Origin: Hypoxylon rubiginosum
Taxonomy: Eukaryota > Ascomycota > Sordariomycetes > Xylariales > Hypoxylaceae
Length of the DNA: 64,000 nt
NCBI GenBank assembly: GCA_902806565.1
Contig: CADCXA010000034.1
Span: 248,001 to 312,000 of the forward strand
Direction: 5' to 3'
Below are positions 12,109 through 27,070 of the stretch, in pieces. The translations under genes and the position numbers were made by a program. The notes beneath the pieces were generated by a model. That model worked only from the letters and a program-made list of their open reading frames with translations, was not told the origin of the DNA and made no database searches. The stretch's first letter is position 1. Every line of letters begins with the position of its first letter.

Positions 12109-15082
12109 TACATAGGTACTAACATGCCGACATATCAACATGCCAATCTACCAGCAGACCAACATACCAACGTGAAATAAGGAGCTAGCAAACAAACTTC
12201 ACCATCCATCTGTATACCGCATGCATGGAGCAAGCGTTCCCTTTTTCTAAAACTAGGAACTCCAATATACCAGTAACGCTGCTACAACGGTACCCCTTTG
12301 CCGGGGGTAGTAGTCAGTCTATCACTTACAATGTAACAACTACAGACTTTCCTGCCCCTTTCAGAGACGACGTACTACGTAGGTATACGCGGCAGGGAAG
12401 GCGGAAAGGTGCATTACTCCGCAAGAGCCTACTCCGCAGTGCAGTTCAGATATCGGTTGAGGATTCTAGAGCACATTCTAGAATAAATAAAAATAAAGTG
12501 AATGCCAGCAAACGCACATAGGGTCCAGCAGAGCCTTGGCGAAGCAAGATTAATCAACGACCGAACGAGCTTCCTGTCAATCGGGCCATCCTCTGATGTT
12601 CGAATCGGGCCTTAACTGTTACGTAGTACTTCGTACGCGCGACAGAGGCTGGCCCTATGTCTACGTGCAAAACCCGGAGCAGCCAGAACATACGAGTCAG
12701 GCAGGTTGCATTCGACACATGTACTTAAGTAATGGTGGGCATTGCTTAGGTAAGATATGAGTTACACAAAAGTCCTTTGTTCAAAATTGAGGTCCTATCA
12801 ATGGGGTTGTGGGGGATGGGGGCAAATGGGTCGACTGAGAATCCTCCGGAGTTGCTTAATACATACATACGGAATACGTGGTATCATAATTTATCAACCA
12901 CATCACACAACACACAACACACATCATGCCGAATAGGCTCCCTTGGAAGAGCTGACGACAGAAGCCAGAAACTAGCAACAGAATTGCGGAGTTCTTCTAA
13001 CCGTAATGACAATGGCATGAAGCCTGTGGAGGCTCATCAGTGGGGGCTTAACTCCCCTCAACGCCCCCCTGGCCCAACCGTTTTGATCGTGAACTACATA
13101 GCACGATTGCCCGCGCGTGAATTGTTCCCCATTCTTTTTCGGTGGCTCCGAGGTTGCCCGAGGTATCTTCTGGCTCCTGGCTATCAAGCCGAGATGAACC
13201 ACGGTCCAAAATGCTCTTGACTTGTGGAAATCGAACACATCATAGACTTTTACGTGAGTATATGCCACCCGGTTATAACATCTCACGCCACAAAAACCTT
13301 TGGATTGTTACGAGTTGACATAAATATTTCCGTGGTGCATCGAGTTCCGAAGTTTTTTCATCCCAAGGGAATCTAAGCGCTTTATCATGCTCACCTCACA
13401 AGATAGGAATGCCGCTCCATGTTTCCGAAGAAAGCTAACTCCCTAGGACCCCCGGATATTGGCATCGATAGGTCCAGATCCCAGGAACCGGTCCGAGTTG
13501 AAACTTTTCCCCGACACGAGACGTACCTGCAGCAGCCCCCTGCCTTGCGATCTGGAGATAGCATTAGGACTACGAGGGATGTCTACGCGAGCCAATGAAG
13601 GGGCGCTCTCAGCCCTCCGCATTGAAGGGGCCCTAGCTTTATCAATGCAGAACGGGTTCCTGATGGAGATCGGTTGAAAAGAATCTCGCTTTTGTTTCCA
13701 GGAGATCGGTACGGCCCCTCTGTCCGGCTACCTAACCGCCAATTCTCAAGCTATATCTGTAGTATTTCTATCGCGACAACACATCATGGCTAGCGACGAT
13801 TGAAATGAATTGTCTCAATAGTAGATTCCGCTTAGGGGGTATCCAAAGCGCATATGTCGATGCCTAAAACCACTAGGCTGTTTAAGAGCTGTCGTTGTCA
13901 CATGCCGAGCTATTCTACGATTCATCTTCAAACATGATCTAAACATTCAGCTCACCTATTTCGCCAAGTAAACATTATCTGCGGGGAGATCGATTTATCA
14001 CCCCTATCTAAGGCCTATCTATGACCTAGAACTCTAGAATAGAACTACACTACTGAGACGGTAGGAATAGGAGCCTCTTGTTAGCTTCCATGCACCTGAG
14101 ATGTTCATAGCTCGCCATTCGCTAGTTGTATATTAAGTGCACCTCCCTAATTAGTTGAGGCTCTCGGCGAGAGCAAGCCGTAACACATGCAATACCCCAA
14201 ATCTTACACGGTCGGTATTTGGCCGTATCCCTCAAATATACTAGCTTCTCTGGGCAGAGAGCTAGCCATGGCTACCAGATGGTCCCATCAACGCAGCTAA
14301 GTTAGCCAGGCTGCTTAGGCTCCGTTATCGTATGCGAAAGACTGAAATTAACCAGATCGTTCTAAGGTAGTGCTAACTGGTATTATCGGAGCTACTCAGA
14401 CGACAGTTTGTTTACACGTGAATAGCACGGGGAACACAAGGACCTCAGTCTGGGGTAGGCGACGAGCCAGGGCTCAGCAATCTTATGCCCCTTATTGATT
14501 TGCTAGCGAGGTTCTTTCAAGGAACATCCCCAAGAAACTCATTTCGGAATCCGAGGGGGAAGGACGATTGGATCATTCCTTGAACTCCGGAAGTGTTGAT
14601 ACGTGTTCAACATGCGATAAGACATAGCGACGTATCCGCACAGACCGTCGTAGGAATGGAGTCGTCTTTCGCTAACCAATGAATATACGTATACATCTTA
14701 ACACCATAGTAGGATTAGGTCCAGGAATTGTAACGAGTGATGGCCTGGGTATGGGTATGGTATAACCTCTTCTGCGTTGATGGATTAATTTAAGGGACGA
14801 TGGTAAAAGAAAAAGAAATATTGGTTTAGGAGAGGTACAAATTACACCCAAGATACGCACCCCCGCGTCACGTGCAAAGGTTACTCAGTAGCGTTTCGTG
14901 GGATCAGCACTGATCTGCGGGCTGCCGCTGCCACGGGGATGAGGCTCAAACTCTACTAGAATGGAGAAATTGAACCCCGACCTTAAGCGGCTTCCAGAAA
15001 TCGGCTTCTTGATCAAACCTAAAAGTCGAGCTAGTTGGAAATAATAATTCATGAATCGCTTTTTCGACTCCTCGCTTTTACC

Positions 15083-16649
15083 ATGGACTACCAATCCATT
15101 CATGGTCAAGATATTTCGAGTTTTGATCTGACCTCGACTCGTAAGATAAGACTAGGTACCAACTTGACATACGACAGACTGTGACTAATTCATCTTAGAT
15201 CGGCTGCCGACTGTTTCAGCAGCACAGGCACTTGAGGACCTTGGGACCGACCCTCGGCGGTTTGTATCGACAAACATTGAAAGTCTTGATCAATGCCTCA
15301 ATGATGTGATCGGCGACACCAACAGCGAACTGCCTCGTCCTGGTGGTCTGCAGAAAGGCCAAGTTGTGGAAATCTGGGGACCTCCGGGTTCCGGGAAGAC
15401 AGCCTTCGGGTAAGAGCGTGGTCCGAGAGGATATCATGATTTATCATATGTTCTGAACGTCTACCGTAGGATCCAACTGGCTGCAAACACATTACGCCAG
15501 GATGAGAAGGTGGTCTGGGTAGGTTCGTATCCTTTCACCCGCTCTTATTTGCTACTCAACTGCGGATCTAGATGTATCCTATTTTACGTGTCGCTAATTT
15601 ATTGACTCCTCTCGCAGATGGGTTCCATCCGGTCTCCCCCAGTAGACTACATGATTTGATCACATCCGCCCAACGCTCGTCACCAGTGTCCGCTTCAGTC
15701 CCTTCTGTAGCAGACCAGGCCGAAAATTTGCTCTATTTCCAAGCACCGACCCTGGCTCATCTCATTGGACTCATCTGCAAGCCCACCGCAAATTCAATTC
15801 CTAGCAATACGTCTCTCATCGTGCTTGATGCCTTATCTAGTCTCGTGAATTATGCCTACCCCAGGAGTTTTGAGGCTCGACGGACCCCCAAAGGTAACAC
15901 TGGTAGCTTCACCAAATTAGGACATATTGCTCACCGGTAGTGTAGGACCGGGACCGGGACCATCAGCTAGGAGACTACAAGTCTTCCAGTTCTTGATTTC
16001 TACACTCCAAAAGCTTGCAGCTACAAGAGATATCTGCGTCGTCCTTTTGTCCCAATGCGCCAGTAGAATGCAGTTTGAACACGGGGCCACACTCATCCCT
16101 GCTGTTAATGCGAATACCTGGGAGCAAGGAATCGCCACCCGGCTCGTTCTTTTTAGAGATTGGATAATAAAGAATGACACTGTGCACGGCGTCTACTTTG
16201 CTGGCATTCAAAAACTGAATGGCAAGATGGCCCCAGGCAGCATTAGCCAAGTTTTCGCCTTTGGCATTCGCAAAGTAAGCAAACTGGTGATGCCTTGTAG
16301 GCTAAAGTGTTAACCTATATAGGAGGGTCTTGTCAGTGTTGACCTAGGTGGGAGCCAACCCTCCTTGCCGGTATCGCCAAATTCCCGTCTTAAGCGAAAA
16401 TTAAACCAGACAGATTTCGAGGTTGCTGATAGCGAGGGTGAGGACTACGGTTGGGAGGATGAAGATGAGTTGGAAATGCCAAGCATGCCACCTCAATGGC
16501 AAGGCAGCGAAGACATTCTCCTTGGACAAGTAGAAGACGATGAGACCCGGACCGATGAAGGTCTAGAAGACCAATCTCTACACCCAGAGGAGGCCGCAGT
16601 GCATTTGGGCTCAGATCTTTCCGAAGAGGACGGGGGCGGCTCCGTTTGA
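15083..16649 (+). CDS. Rad51 paralog, Rad55-like recombination mediator
   Basis: Six exons are inferred: 15083-15140, 15199-15409, 15470-15522, 15618-15893, 15946-16274 and 16323-16649. They join in phase to give 417 residues, close to yeast Rad55. Walker A (GPPGSGKT) lies at about residues 80-87, a Walker-B-type strand (TSLIVLDALSSLV) follows at about 165-180, and LLSQCAS is consistent with the RecA fold. Rad51 paralogs help load Rad51 on single-stranded DNA during homologous recombination in the nucleus. The third intron needs a GTTCGT donor, chosen because it restores VVWVDGFHPVSPSRL; this is the weakest junction. The last 80 or so residues are highly acidic, with no RecA-like motif. Rlp1 or another paralog remains possible. 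Confidence 0.85.
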
Positions 16650-17613
16650 TATCGACCTTTGCGGATATTCCATGGTCTGATCTACTATAAATGCGAGACA
16701 GGCACATTCGCGATAGGTTCCATCCAGAAATCAGTGAGCTGGCCCTTTTGCGGCTCCACTAAGGGGTGCCTCAACATCTGCAAGGTACCATAAAAAAGGG
16801 TCGGCCAAATATCGGCTCCTTATGTGTCTAGCCTCCAGATGTCGGCCACCGCCACTCCACAGCTCGGTCTTTCGCGGCCCAATTCCATGCTGTAGGCCCA
16901 GTCTCGCTGTCTTCGTTGATTTCGGAGCAGCCGGGGCTACCGTTGTTAGAAAAAGGTGAAGAGAAAAAAAGCAAGCTGTTACCAAATCAGAATTTTCAGA
17001 TGCTGACAGTTTCCGCAGTGGGACTGACAAAATCGTACATACTTGCATAATATCAGGGATCAGAGCGGATATTCCAATTTTTTCTCTTCATGATAAGGAC
17101 ACACCCGTCAATACCTGTACCAAATTGCCCCAGAATCGTTGATGACTTATAACTACCTAACCAACCCTACTGATTATCATTATTCAAAATTATTATTTTC
17201 GTCAAGGATGTCTTTCGAGTTAAAACGACCGTGGAGTGGTACCTAATCCCTTAAAGGACCACAGACGGCGTTCTAGTTGATAAGGGTCCTCTTAGAATGG
17301 ATTTTTAGCCGGTTTGCGGCAGTAGGCTGCAGAACTGCGACCGAAGACTGTTGCATTGCACCGTTGCAACTCAATATAATCCTACAGCTTGCCTAGGTAG
17401 GGTCCTGTTGAATGAACCCCCGCGCTCTGTTGCGCATTGCTGAGGAGAAGACTGAGAGGCGATGGTCCTTTCGGCTGCTCCCAACCCTCCAAACTTATCT
17501 TACAGACGGTTTCATTATCCCCTTTACCGGTTAGGGTACTCCCAGATTCCTGGCTTTATGGCCGTATGGTGGTAGACGTACAACTGCAACCCACCCCGAT
17601 CGATGGTAATGTC

Positions 17614-17628
17614 TACCTAGGTACCTAG
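17614..17628. repeat. TACCTAGGTACCTAG palindromic motif
   Basis: One example of a CCTAGG-centred palindrome that recurs through the intergenic DNA. Other clear cases are near 2483, 22970-22993, 28035, 41970, 42491, 47090 and 53508, several extended to CCTACCTAGGTAGG with flanking TACC/GGTA steps. None lies in an exon I assigned. Confidence 0.75.
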
Positions 17629-20557
17629 CGGATAGCAAAGCGATCAGACTTCAGCCGCAGGAGGTGTGTTCACATAGGTACTGGCCTATACCCGACAAGG
17701 TACCCAACTCAGTTGGACGGGCGCATTGAACTCATGTGTTGGCAGATGTATACCGCAGCCCAAGCTATTTGGGCTGTTACATGTCACGCCATCGAGCCAT
17801 CAAAGATCATAGTATTGATTTGATAATGCAGACGCGGCATATTCTGCAGCATAGATCGACTTCTTCTTCTGCTGCAGCACCATGCTTACGACTCAATACT
17901 CCGAATCCTCGGCAGGGCTCGTCGATCATTCGAGGGGCCTTGGCTAGATTTCCTAGATTGCGAAGTTGGGGCTGAATGCGGAGAAGGGGACTGCTCGATT
18001 TGCCCGGGCACCGACTGCTCGACCAGCGAAACCTGGTTCCACGAGGATAACTTGCAGCGGGAATGCAACCGGATATGCATTACCTGCAGGCCGGCCAGAA
18101 CGTAGACTCACCGGTGAGCGGTGCGCGGGAGGACCCTTCCACAACCCCTACGGAACGATGTGCCGCTATTCCTGGGGATTCTGAGATCTGCCATTCTAGC
18201 CACAGTCGAAAAAAGGGAACTCGTCATTTTACGATACAAAACATCATGCTGTTACGAGGTAATGGAGAGGAGGACGGTTAATCCGACTCACCTTCCCGTT
18301 CAAAAGCCCGAGGCCGAACCATCCTGTCGTGCAACACACGTCCGCAAACTACGCGAGACTTGGCTCTGGGAGCTTGTTTACCTAGAATATGGACGGTACG
18401 ACACTTCAATATAGGTTGGTTATCTTGGGCCAAAGATGACTGCTTCGTGGGTTTGAGTTACGGTCGGGCATGAATCAACACGTCAAGGCCGCGTCAAAGC
18501 GGATCTTTTTCTTTTCTTTTGGCGTCACAGGTTGTGGCTAGATGTTTTCGATCTATGTACGCGTCTCCATGGGTCGCCCCGGTCTTATCGTGACTCAAGG
18601 CCGCGATGCTTCGCCCCCATCTTTCCCCACGTAGTAAACCGTCAGATAATGTAGATCTCCGTCTGACGATTGAGCCTCCCCGCGACTCACCCATGACGGA
18701 CTCCTATTCATGCGTATCGGATTAAGGGAATCTGTGACCTGCAACCACGGCGCTTCCTTATGAGAAACACCTCCGTACGACTCCTGTTGCGGCGGTTACA
18801 CCCGCTCGAGCAGTCGGGTAACATCGTGGAAATCCTGAGCCTTACTCTCCGTGAAGCTTTCGCAGATACCTAGAAAGGAGTGGTAGGACAAATGATAGAT
18901 CACATACATGCGAACACCCAAGAACCAATCCTACTCGGTAGAGAGTCGTTCGACGGCAACTCGAATAGGCAATCACATACGACCACCAGTATTTGGATAT
19001 CGTCGAAGTTAGCTCGGAAGAAATAGGCAGGAAAGCGATACGGGCGTCTTGGGTGCATGTGCAAGATTATTCGTCGCAGGAATCGTCTAGGCCTTAGCAT
19101 GGAAATAGTAGTAGGCAGTGGAGGTAGAGATATGTCCGTTGGCAGCTGAAGTGTTGCCGGTAGTTGTTGGTCAGCTGATGACTGATAGTATCTTCAACGG
19201 ATTTCATCTAGGAATTGAGTAGGAGCATATGCGCGTCATGTAGTCGTTCTTGGCCGAATAGACGAATACGCATGCTCCCTAAGATGTTGTCGCATGTGCT
19301 AGACGAGGAGTACTTGATACTCGTAGACATGTTCGCCCTCCTCAGATGTACCGGGCCGCCTTTAACAATGTTAGCGCATGCTGAAAAGGGGTTGAGTACG
19401 CCAATGTGTAAATACGCCGGCAGATGAGAGCATCGGCCGGTATTGATTACTACAACTCCCTGTCAATGGAGCGGCTATTTGACGCCACTGACGCGACTAG
19501 GACACGGGAGCTTGGACACTCATCGTATCGCCAGCATCATGCCAACAATCATATGGTTGATTCCCTTGACGCAAGACGCGCATAGGTGCGATACGTGGGC
19601 TTAATTTAAGGATGGCGAGGAATCAATATTGTTCAAATTTCGGATAAGATGCTCTCAGCGACGGTTGAAGACCATATATTAACGAACTGGGCCAACTCCG
19701 GTGTCCTCTTCTGGAATCAAGCTTAGAGTCTATTTAGAGAGCCTTGGCTCGTAGTCGAGAGCTGTGTGTAGTGACTGGGGCGCTTCGAGTGATCGTAGCG
19801 CTGGACTAGACGGCAGTGATGCATAGGACAGTTACAAGTCGATCTTGTAGTTGGTTCCCTCAGTATGCGGCTAGGAATTCCAACAGGAATCCTCTGATAT
19901 AACCAAGGGGGATATCTGCCTAGGTAATGAGGTAGATACTCAGGTATGCATTGTAGATGCTAGATAGCGGACCGGCGTCTCTACTGAGAAGCGGCCTTGG
20001 TCTGGGATTGAGACCCGCCGATCGCCAATGGCATGACAACAGTGAGCTATGAGCCCAGAATGGGTACTATGATATACTTAATGTCAGCTGGAAAGGTGCA
20101 GTAGGTAGAACGGGTATGAATTCATTGTGATATCTTCAGGAGAGTGAATGAAGAGATGAGGCTGTAGGAAATATGCCTCTACAGAACCCATGGCTTGGAA
20201 TTGAAAACATACTTATAGGTACCTAGATAGATATATGGTCTACCAGCGTGCGGATAGTTTAATCCAACTAAGCAGCCAACAATTGTAGATGAAGTCTTCA
20301 CCTTTGTGAGCGAAGTTATCAAGCAACGACCTATCCTCCTTACAGAGTGCGATTCTCGTGTTTCATGAAACCAATTGGCTGGGTGTATGATGTATTGGTA
20401 ATTTGAATAGAATTGAAATGCAATTGAACGTGTAATTTGGTGCAAGATACTTTCCTATGTTAACTTGAGGTTCAATATGAGGTGAACAGGAGAATCGAAT
20501 CAACGTTGAACAGTAAACGGCCAACAAGGTCATAAAAAATTACAGTGTCATAATTGT

Positions 20558-20626
20558 GCACAGATCGCATTGGTAACAGTGCACCTTCCAGGTGTACCAG
20601 TGGAAGTTCGAATCCTTGCCTGATGC
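20558..20626 (+). pseudogene. tRNA-Gly(UCC)-like relic
   Basis: The stretch keeps the outline of a eukaryotic tRNA-Gly: D-loop GCATTGGTAACA, anticodon region CACCTTCCAGGTG containing TCC, B box AGTTCGAATCC, and a 3' acceptor arm CTGATGC. The 5' acceptor reads GCACAG rather than the GCATCAG needed to pair, the anticodon loop appears two bases short, and the T-stem has mismatches. At 69 nt it is slightly short. I read it as a mutated tRNA gene or a tRNA-derived SINE head rather than a functional gene. Confidence 0.5.
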
Positions 20627-21369
20627 GCCCCCCCGCAAATCTGCAAGCCCCATCGCCCGACTCACCCCTGACTAGAGCTTCCCTAGCTTCCCCGTTTGTT
20701 TTTTTTTTCCTCGTCGAAGCAGGAGCTATGAGACTCACAACTGACCTCACACCAAAACTCATCAACAAGTACTTCGCCAAGCCCTTTCTCATCAAATGTT
20801 TTTCATCAACACATGCGAAGAGTGATTCAGTCCTCGAATCTCATTTCTTCCAAGACAAAGCTTTATAGGAACACGGTAGATTTGTCAGGACCAGCGTGAA
20901 GGTCTCGATTGGCAATAAAAATTTGTGTCGAGGGCTCTCACTACAGATTTGTGGCTTGGCACAAACACCGACATCCCGTCGCCCCATTCATCTTGGTGTC
21001 GGTATCCATCCTACAAGGTTGAATAATAATAAACCTACAAGGTGAATAATACTAAACCAACGAGGTGAGTATCCATTCAGTCATATCTATTCAATCATGT
21101 GTACACCTGTTTAAACACCACTTCATTGCCTTGTCTACGTTCTACCTACGAATCGCATCTGTTTGATTTCCTCTGTACAACCTCATCTTCACCTAATCAT
21201 ACTACAACCCGCATATCTTCGCTCAGCATCTATCAGCTACTTTATTCCTTCTACCTCTTACTCTTATTCCTTTGGCAAGCATTTTCAAACATGCAAAACA
21301 CTATCCGCGAAATAAACAATCTCGCGATCCAAATATCTCATTACTGATACACTATCTAGCTGTGAAATC

Positions 21370-22771
21370 ATGGCCTCAGAAGCTTCACCGGCGAGAGTAA
21401 GAGATGGGGCTGATGTCCCTAGGTTCTCTTGGCTGTAAGTCAGCAATTTTCTATGTATCTTATAATTGCTAACTTGTTTATCAAGGGATCCTCATGTATT
21501 CTTCGTTGTTATCCTTGTTGGTGAAGAAGAGATTCCCTTCGCGATCCACAAGGACTTCCTCTGTGCCAAATCCACTTACTATCGATCCCATTTCGCCGAC
21601 CACCAAGGCGAAGAGGCCAAACAAGAGGGGCTAGAGAATATTGTTCGAATCCCTGAGACGTCACGTGAGGTTTTTGGATATGTCCAGAACTTCCTCTACA
21701 CCGGCAGTACCTTTACTGATGCCGAATCGCTCCCTGGTTATGAGGTCCTCATTTCCACCTGGAAGCTGGGAAACAAGCTAGGAATCGATGGTCTCTGTGA
21801 TAAGGTCCTCGAGGCTATGAACGAGTACCGACGTGTCACTCAACACATCCCCGCTACCCCTCTCCTTGTCGAGGCATGGAAGGATGCCCCTGAGAGCTCG
21901 TCTATCCGCAAGCTTCTCCTTAATTGGGCCGCAGAATACATACGATCATCCGAGTCTCGCCAAGAGTTCACCAAATCTCTTCCCCAGGAGGTGCTCAGCG
22001 AGCTTGTGATAGCTATGAGTCACCTCAACTCATCTCCCGTCATTCAAGTCAACCCTCTACCCTTATCACCTCCCACGGGTCCGATCCAACGAAAGAATGT
22101 GCACTATCTTCCGGCTGATGACAGCGACGGTGAATCTCAGCCCAAAGCACAGAAGCACCGACACTCGGACGGCATACCTCACCGGCTGGCTCAGGGTGAG
22201 CGGAAGGCTGGGCCTAAGAAGTCCGCCTCGAGGGCATCACTCCCTGTAGTCAAGGTTAAGACCAAGCGCGCTAGCATCCACGCCGACGACCATCAATATT
22301 CCACAGACCAGAAGCTGAACTTCTGTGCCGATCTGCTGGGAAGAATGCTATCAGGCCCCGGTAAGTTGCTCACTACAGTTTTCTGTGCGACTCATCAGGA
22401 GTAGCGCTTGCTTCTTGTCAGATGACTTGATCCTCTAACATGACGGCTGCGATATAGGCTTTTGGACGCGTCTGGTCGGACCGTTCCGCGAACCCGTGCG
22501 ACCCGTGGAAGACGGAGTGCCCGACTACCTGGACAAGATCAAGAAGCCGATGGATCTCAGCACCGTCAAAGCGAAGATGGACCAGCACGAGTACAGCGAC
22601 GAGCAAGAGTTCCTGTCCGACGTCCGCCAGATCTTCACCAACTGCTTCACCTACCACAAGCACGGCTCTCCCATGTGGGCGAACTGCGAGAAGTTTCAGA
22701 AGACCTTCGAGGAGAAGTATAGTACCATGGATAAGTGGATTGGGAAGATGAACAACGACGAGGGCCTTTGA
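21370..22771 (+). CDS. BTB/POZ-bromodomain fusion protein
   Basis: Three exons (21370-21434, 21486-22360, 22458-22771) join in phase to give 417 residues. Residues about 22-115 form a BTB/POZ domain (FAIHKDFLCAKSTYYRSHF, FGYVQNFLYTG, AWKLGNKLGIDGLCDKVL-like helices), a protein-interaction fold used for dimerisation or cullin-3 binding. A basic, low-complexity linker (about 205-300) follows. Residues about 314-417 form a bromodomain: GPF shelf, VPDYLDKIKKPMDLSTVKAKM, and IFTNCFTYHKHGSPMW. The usual acetyl-lysine-binding Asn after the conserved Tyr (YN) is His here. A chromatin-associated adaptor role is inferred. The gene is convergent with MCM3. The terminal exon sits in the right frame with a GTAAGT donor and ATATAG acceptor, so the fusion is unlikely to be two genes, but a transcript would settle it. 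Confidence 0.85.
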
Positions 22772-23796
22772 TGCTCTCCTCTTCCCTCCCCGCTTAGTCG
22801 GAAAACCGGTGTCCTCCTTTTATTACTCGGCAATTAGGCAGATCCTCATCCTTACGATTCAACAACCTTTGAAACGTGAGTTGTTCTCATCAAAACATAC
22901 AGAGAGGTATGGGGAGGTTCGATACGACTTGTACTACTACTACTATATGGATCTTCGCAAATGCCTACCTACCTACCTCCTACCTAGGTAGGTAGGCAGT
23001 GGCAGGGGGCGTAAGGGAAGATACCCTAAAGATATGGATTACGTCGCAGCTCTTCTCCTTCTCAGTCGACACGTTGTAGGATGTAATAAATATTGGTTGG
23101 CTGCTTGACAACGACCCGCGCGCCTGTGTTTTTTTTTTTTCATAGGGAGGAACCTCGGGCTTTATTCTTTCAGACGCTATACCCGGATAGGCTGGCCCGA
23201 CTTTTTTTCGGCGGCGTTGAATCCTCATGAATAGGGGATATTGATACTGGAAGATGACTTAGTGCGTTGAATTCGAGTCTCAATCATAATGCAATCATAA
23301 TACCGAACCATCGTGTGCTCGTTGTGAATGCCAATATGCTAGAGTGTAGGGACGAGCATGTGTATGTGTCATATCCCGTAGACATTCTAGCTTTGGTTGA
23401 ACCTCTGCCTACCGTAGGAACTTGGCTGACCTCATTGTCAAGTATATTGATCGGAATTCGAAGATACCTCTCACCTAAGCCATAAGTCCCTTGTTGGCTA
23501 AGGATATTTCGAAAACTCATTTGGGTTCAACAGACTTCACTGCAAGTGTGCCATCTAGGAATACCAGCAAAAGAATTTCGAGTAGCAACGTAACTCATCT
23601 CATTAATTACTCCGGTATCTATACACCCTACACATTGCTTTCGTACCGTGGCATAGCCTCATCTTAGACAACCCTGACAATCAAACAGACATAAACCTCG
23701 GGACCCATGCAGAAGAACGCCAGTCGACCGCCTACTTCCCTCGTGGAACATATATCATAGCCGTCGTTACTCGGCTTAACGCCTACCTGGCCAGCT
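22772..23796. other. Convergent intergenic region between the BTB-bromodomain gene and MCM3
   Basis: No gene is seen. The region should hold the 3' UTRs of both converging genes. It contains a TACC/GGTA array with a CCTACCTAGGTAGG palindrome at about 22965-22995 and a T-rich tract near 23130. Confidence 0.6.
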
Positions 23797-26617
<2,821 letters not shown>

Positions 26618-26842
26618 GATGTCTCACTTCGTGTCGAGATTCCTCCGCTTGCAAAAAGCAGGCAATTGAATATACAAATGAGAATCTTGGGACAATTGGG
26701 ACCAGATAATTGCTGGCTTCGTGGAGGGTGTGGAATACAAGCGGGGGGTTGAGTATTTTGGATTGAACGGAATTGTTTAGAAAAGAGGGAATGGGGAATG
26801 GGGAATGGGAAAGGGGTTAGAGGGGAAGCAAAATTACCAAGT

Positions 26843-26874
26843 CGCGTCTTAACCGTGTTTTTCGCGTGTCGCGT
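26843..26874 (-). promoter_or_regulatory. Cluster of three ACGCG (MBF/E2F-like) elements upstream of MCM3
   Basis: Reading toward MCM3, the sequence contains AAAACGCGACACGCGAAAAA and, 16 bp on, AAGACGCGAC. That is three ACGCG cores in 32 bp, about 230-260 bp upstream of the MCM3 ATG. ACGCG is the core of the MluI cell-cycle box bound by Mbp1-Swi6-type factors, which drive MCM genes at G1/S in fungi. Function here is inferred. Confidence 0.6.
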
Positions 26875-27070
26875 TTTAAAGTGGTTGCAGGTTACCCACC
26901 TCAATTAAGCCCAATATGGGAAAGGGATACATCCGACTATCTCCGGTGGCCTTCCAGATATAATCGGCTTACCTAAACTAAGATTGAAGAATGCCCCTCT
27001 TCACCTCTTCAACCAGGCAGCTAGAGATTCTGATGATTCTGATAGTTAACCTCCCTACCTCCTAACATAC

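Larger units (their letters stand above)
7549..15082. other. Long region upstream of cre1; no gene seen
   Basis: About 7.5 kb separates cre1 from the Rad51 paralog. The first 1.5 kb upstream of the cre1 ATG is G-rich on the plus strand and carries repeats listed separately. Leftward frames at 7657-7890 and 7897-8079 could be upstream ORFs if the cre1 leader is long. SYGGRG matches (the CreA site) occur, for example CTGGGG at 7902 and GTGGGG at 8165 and 8686. From about 9.3 to 15 kb there are only short frames with many stops, plus one copy of a 265-bp dispersed repeat. No coding gene can be supported. Confidence 0.6.
16650..21369. other. Gene-free stretch with possible decayed sequence
   Basis: Only short, stop-interrupted frames occur here. 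Between about 18.5 and 20.1 kb the composition looks coding-like on the minus strand, for example 18900-19100, which keeps an Arg/His-rich then hydrophobic run, but stops and frame changes prevent a gene model. This could be a mutated gene or transposon relic. A tRNA-Gly-like relic is at 20558-20626. The final 300 bp before 21370 is pyrimidine-rich and is probably the promoter and leader of the BTB-bromodomain gene. Confidence 0.5.

Noticed and set aside
12777..13220. 147-codon plus frame, longest in the 9-15 kb region
   Set aside because: No recognisable motif, irregular composition, and a 104-codon frame on the other strand across the same bases.
15572..15617. In-frame extension upstream of exon 4 of the Rad51 paralog
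   Set aside because: The frame is open, but using TCGCAG at 15612-15617 as acceptor restores VVWVDGFHPVSPSRL, as in the family; the extension would insert unrelated residues.
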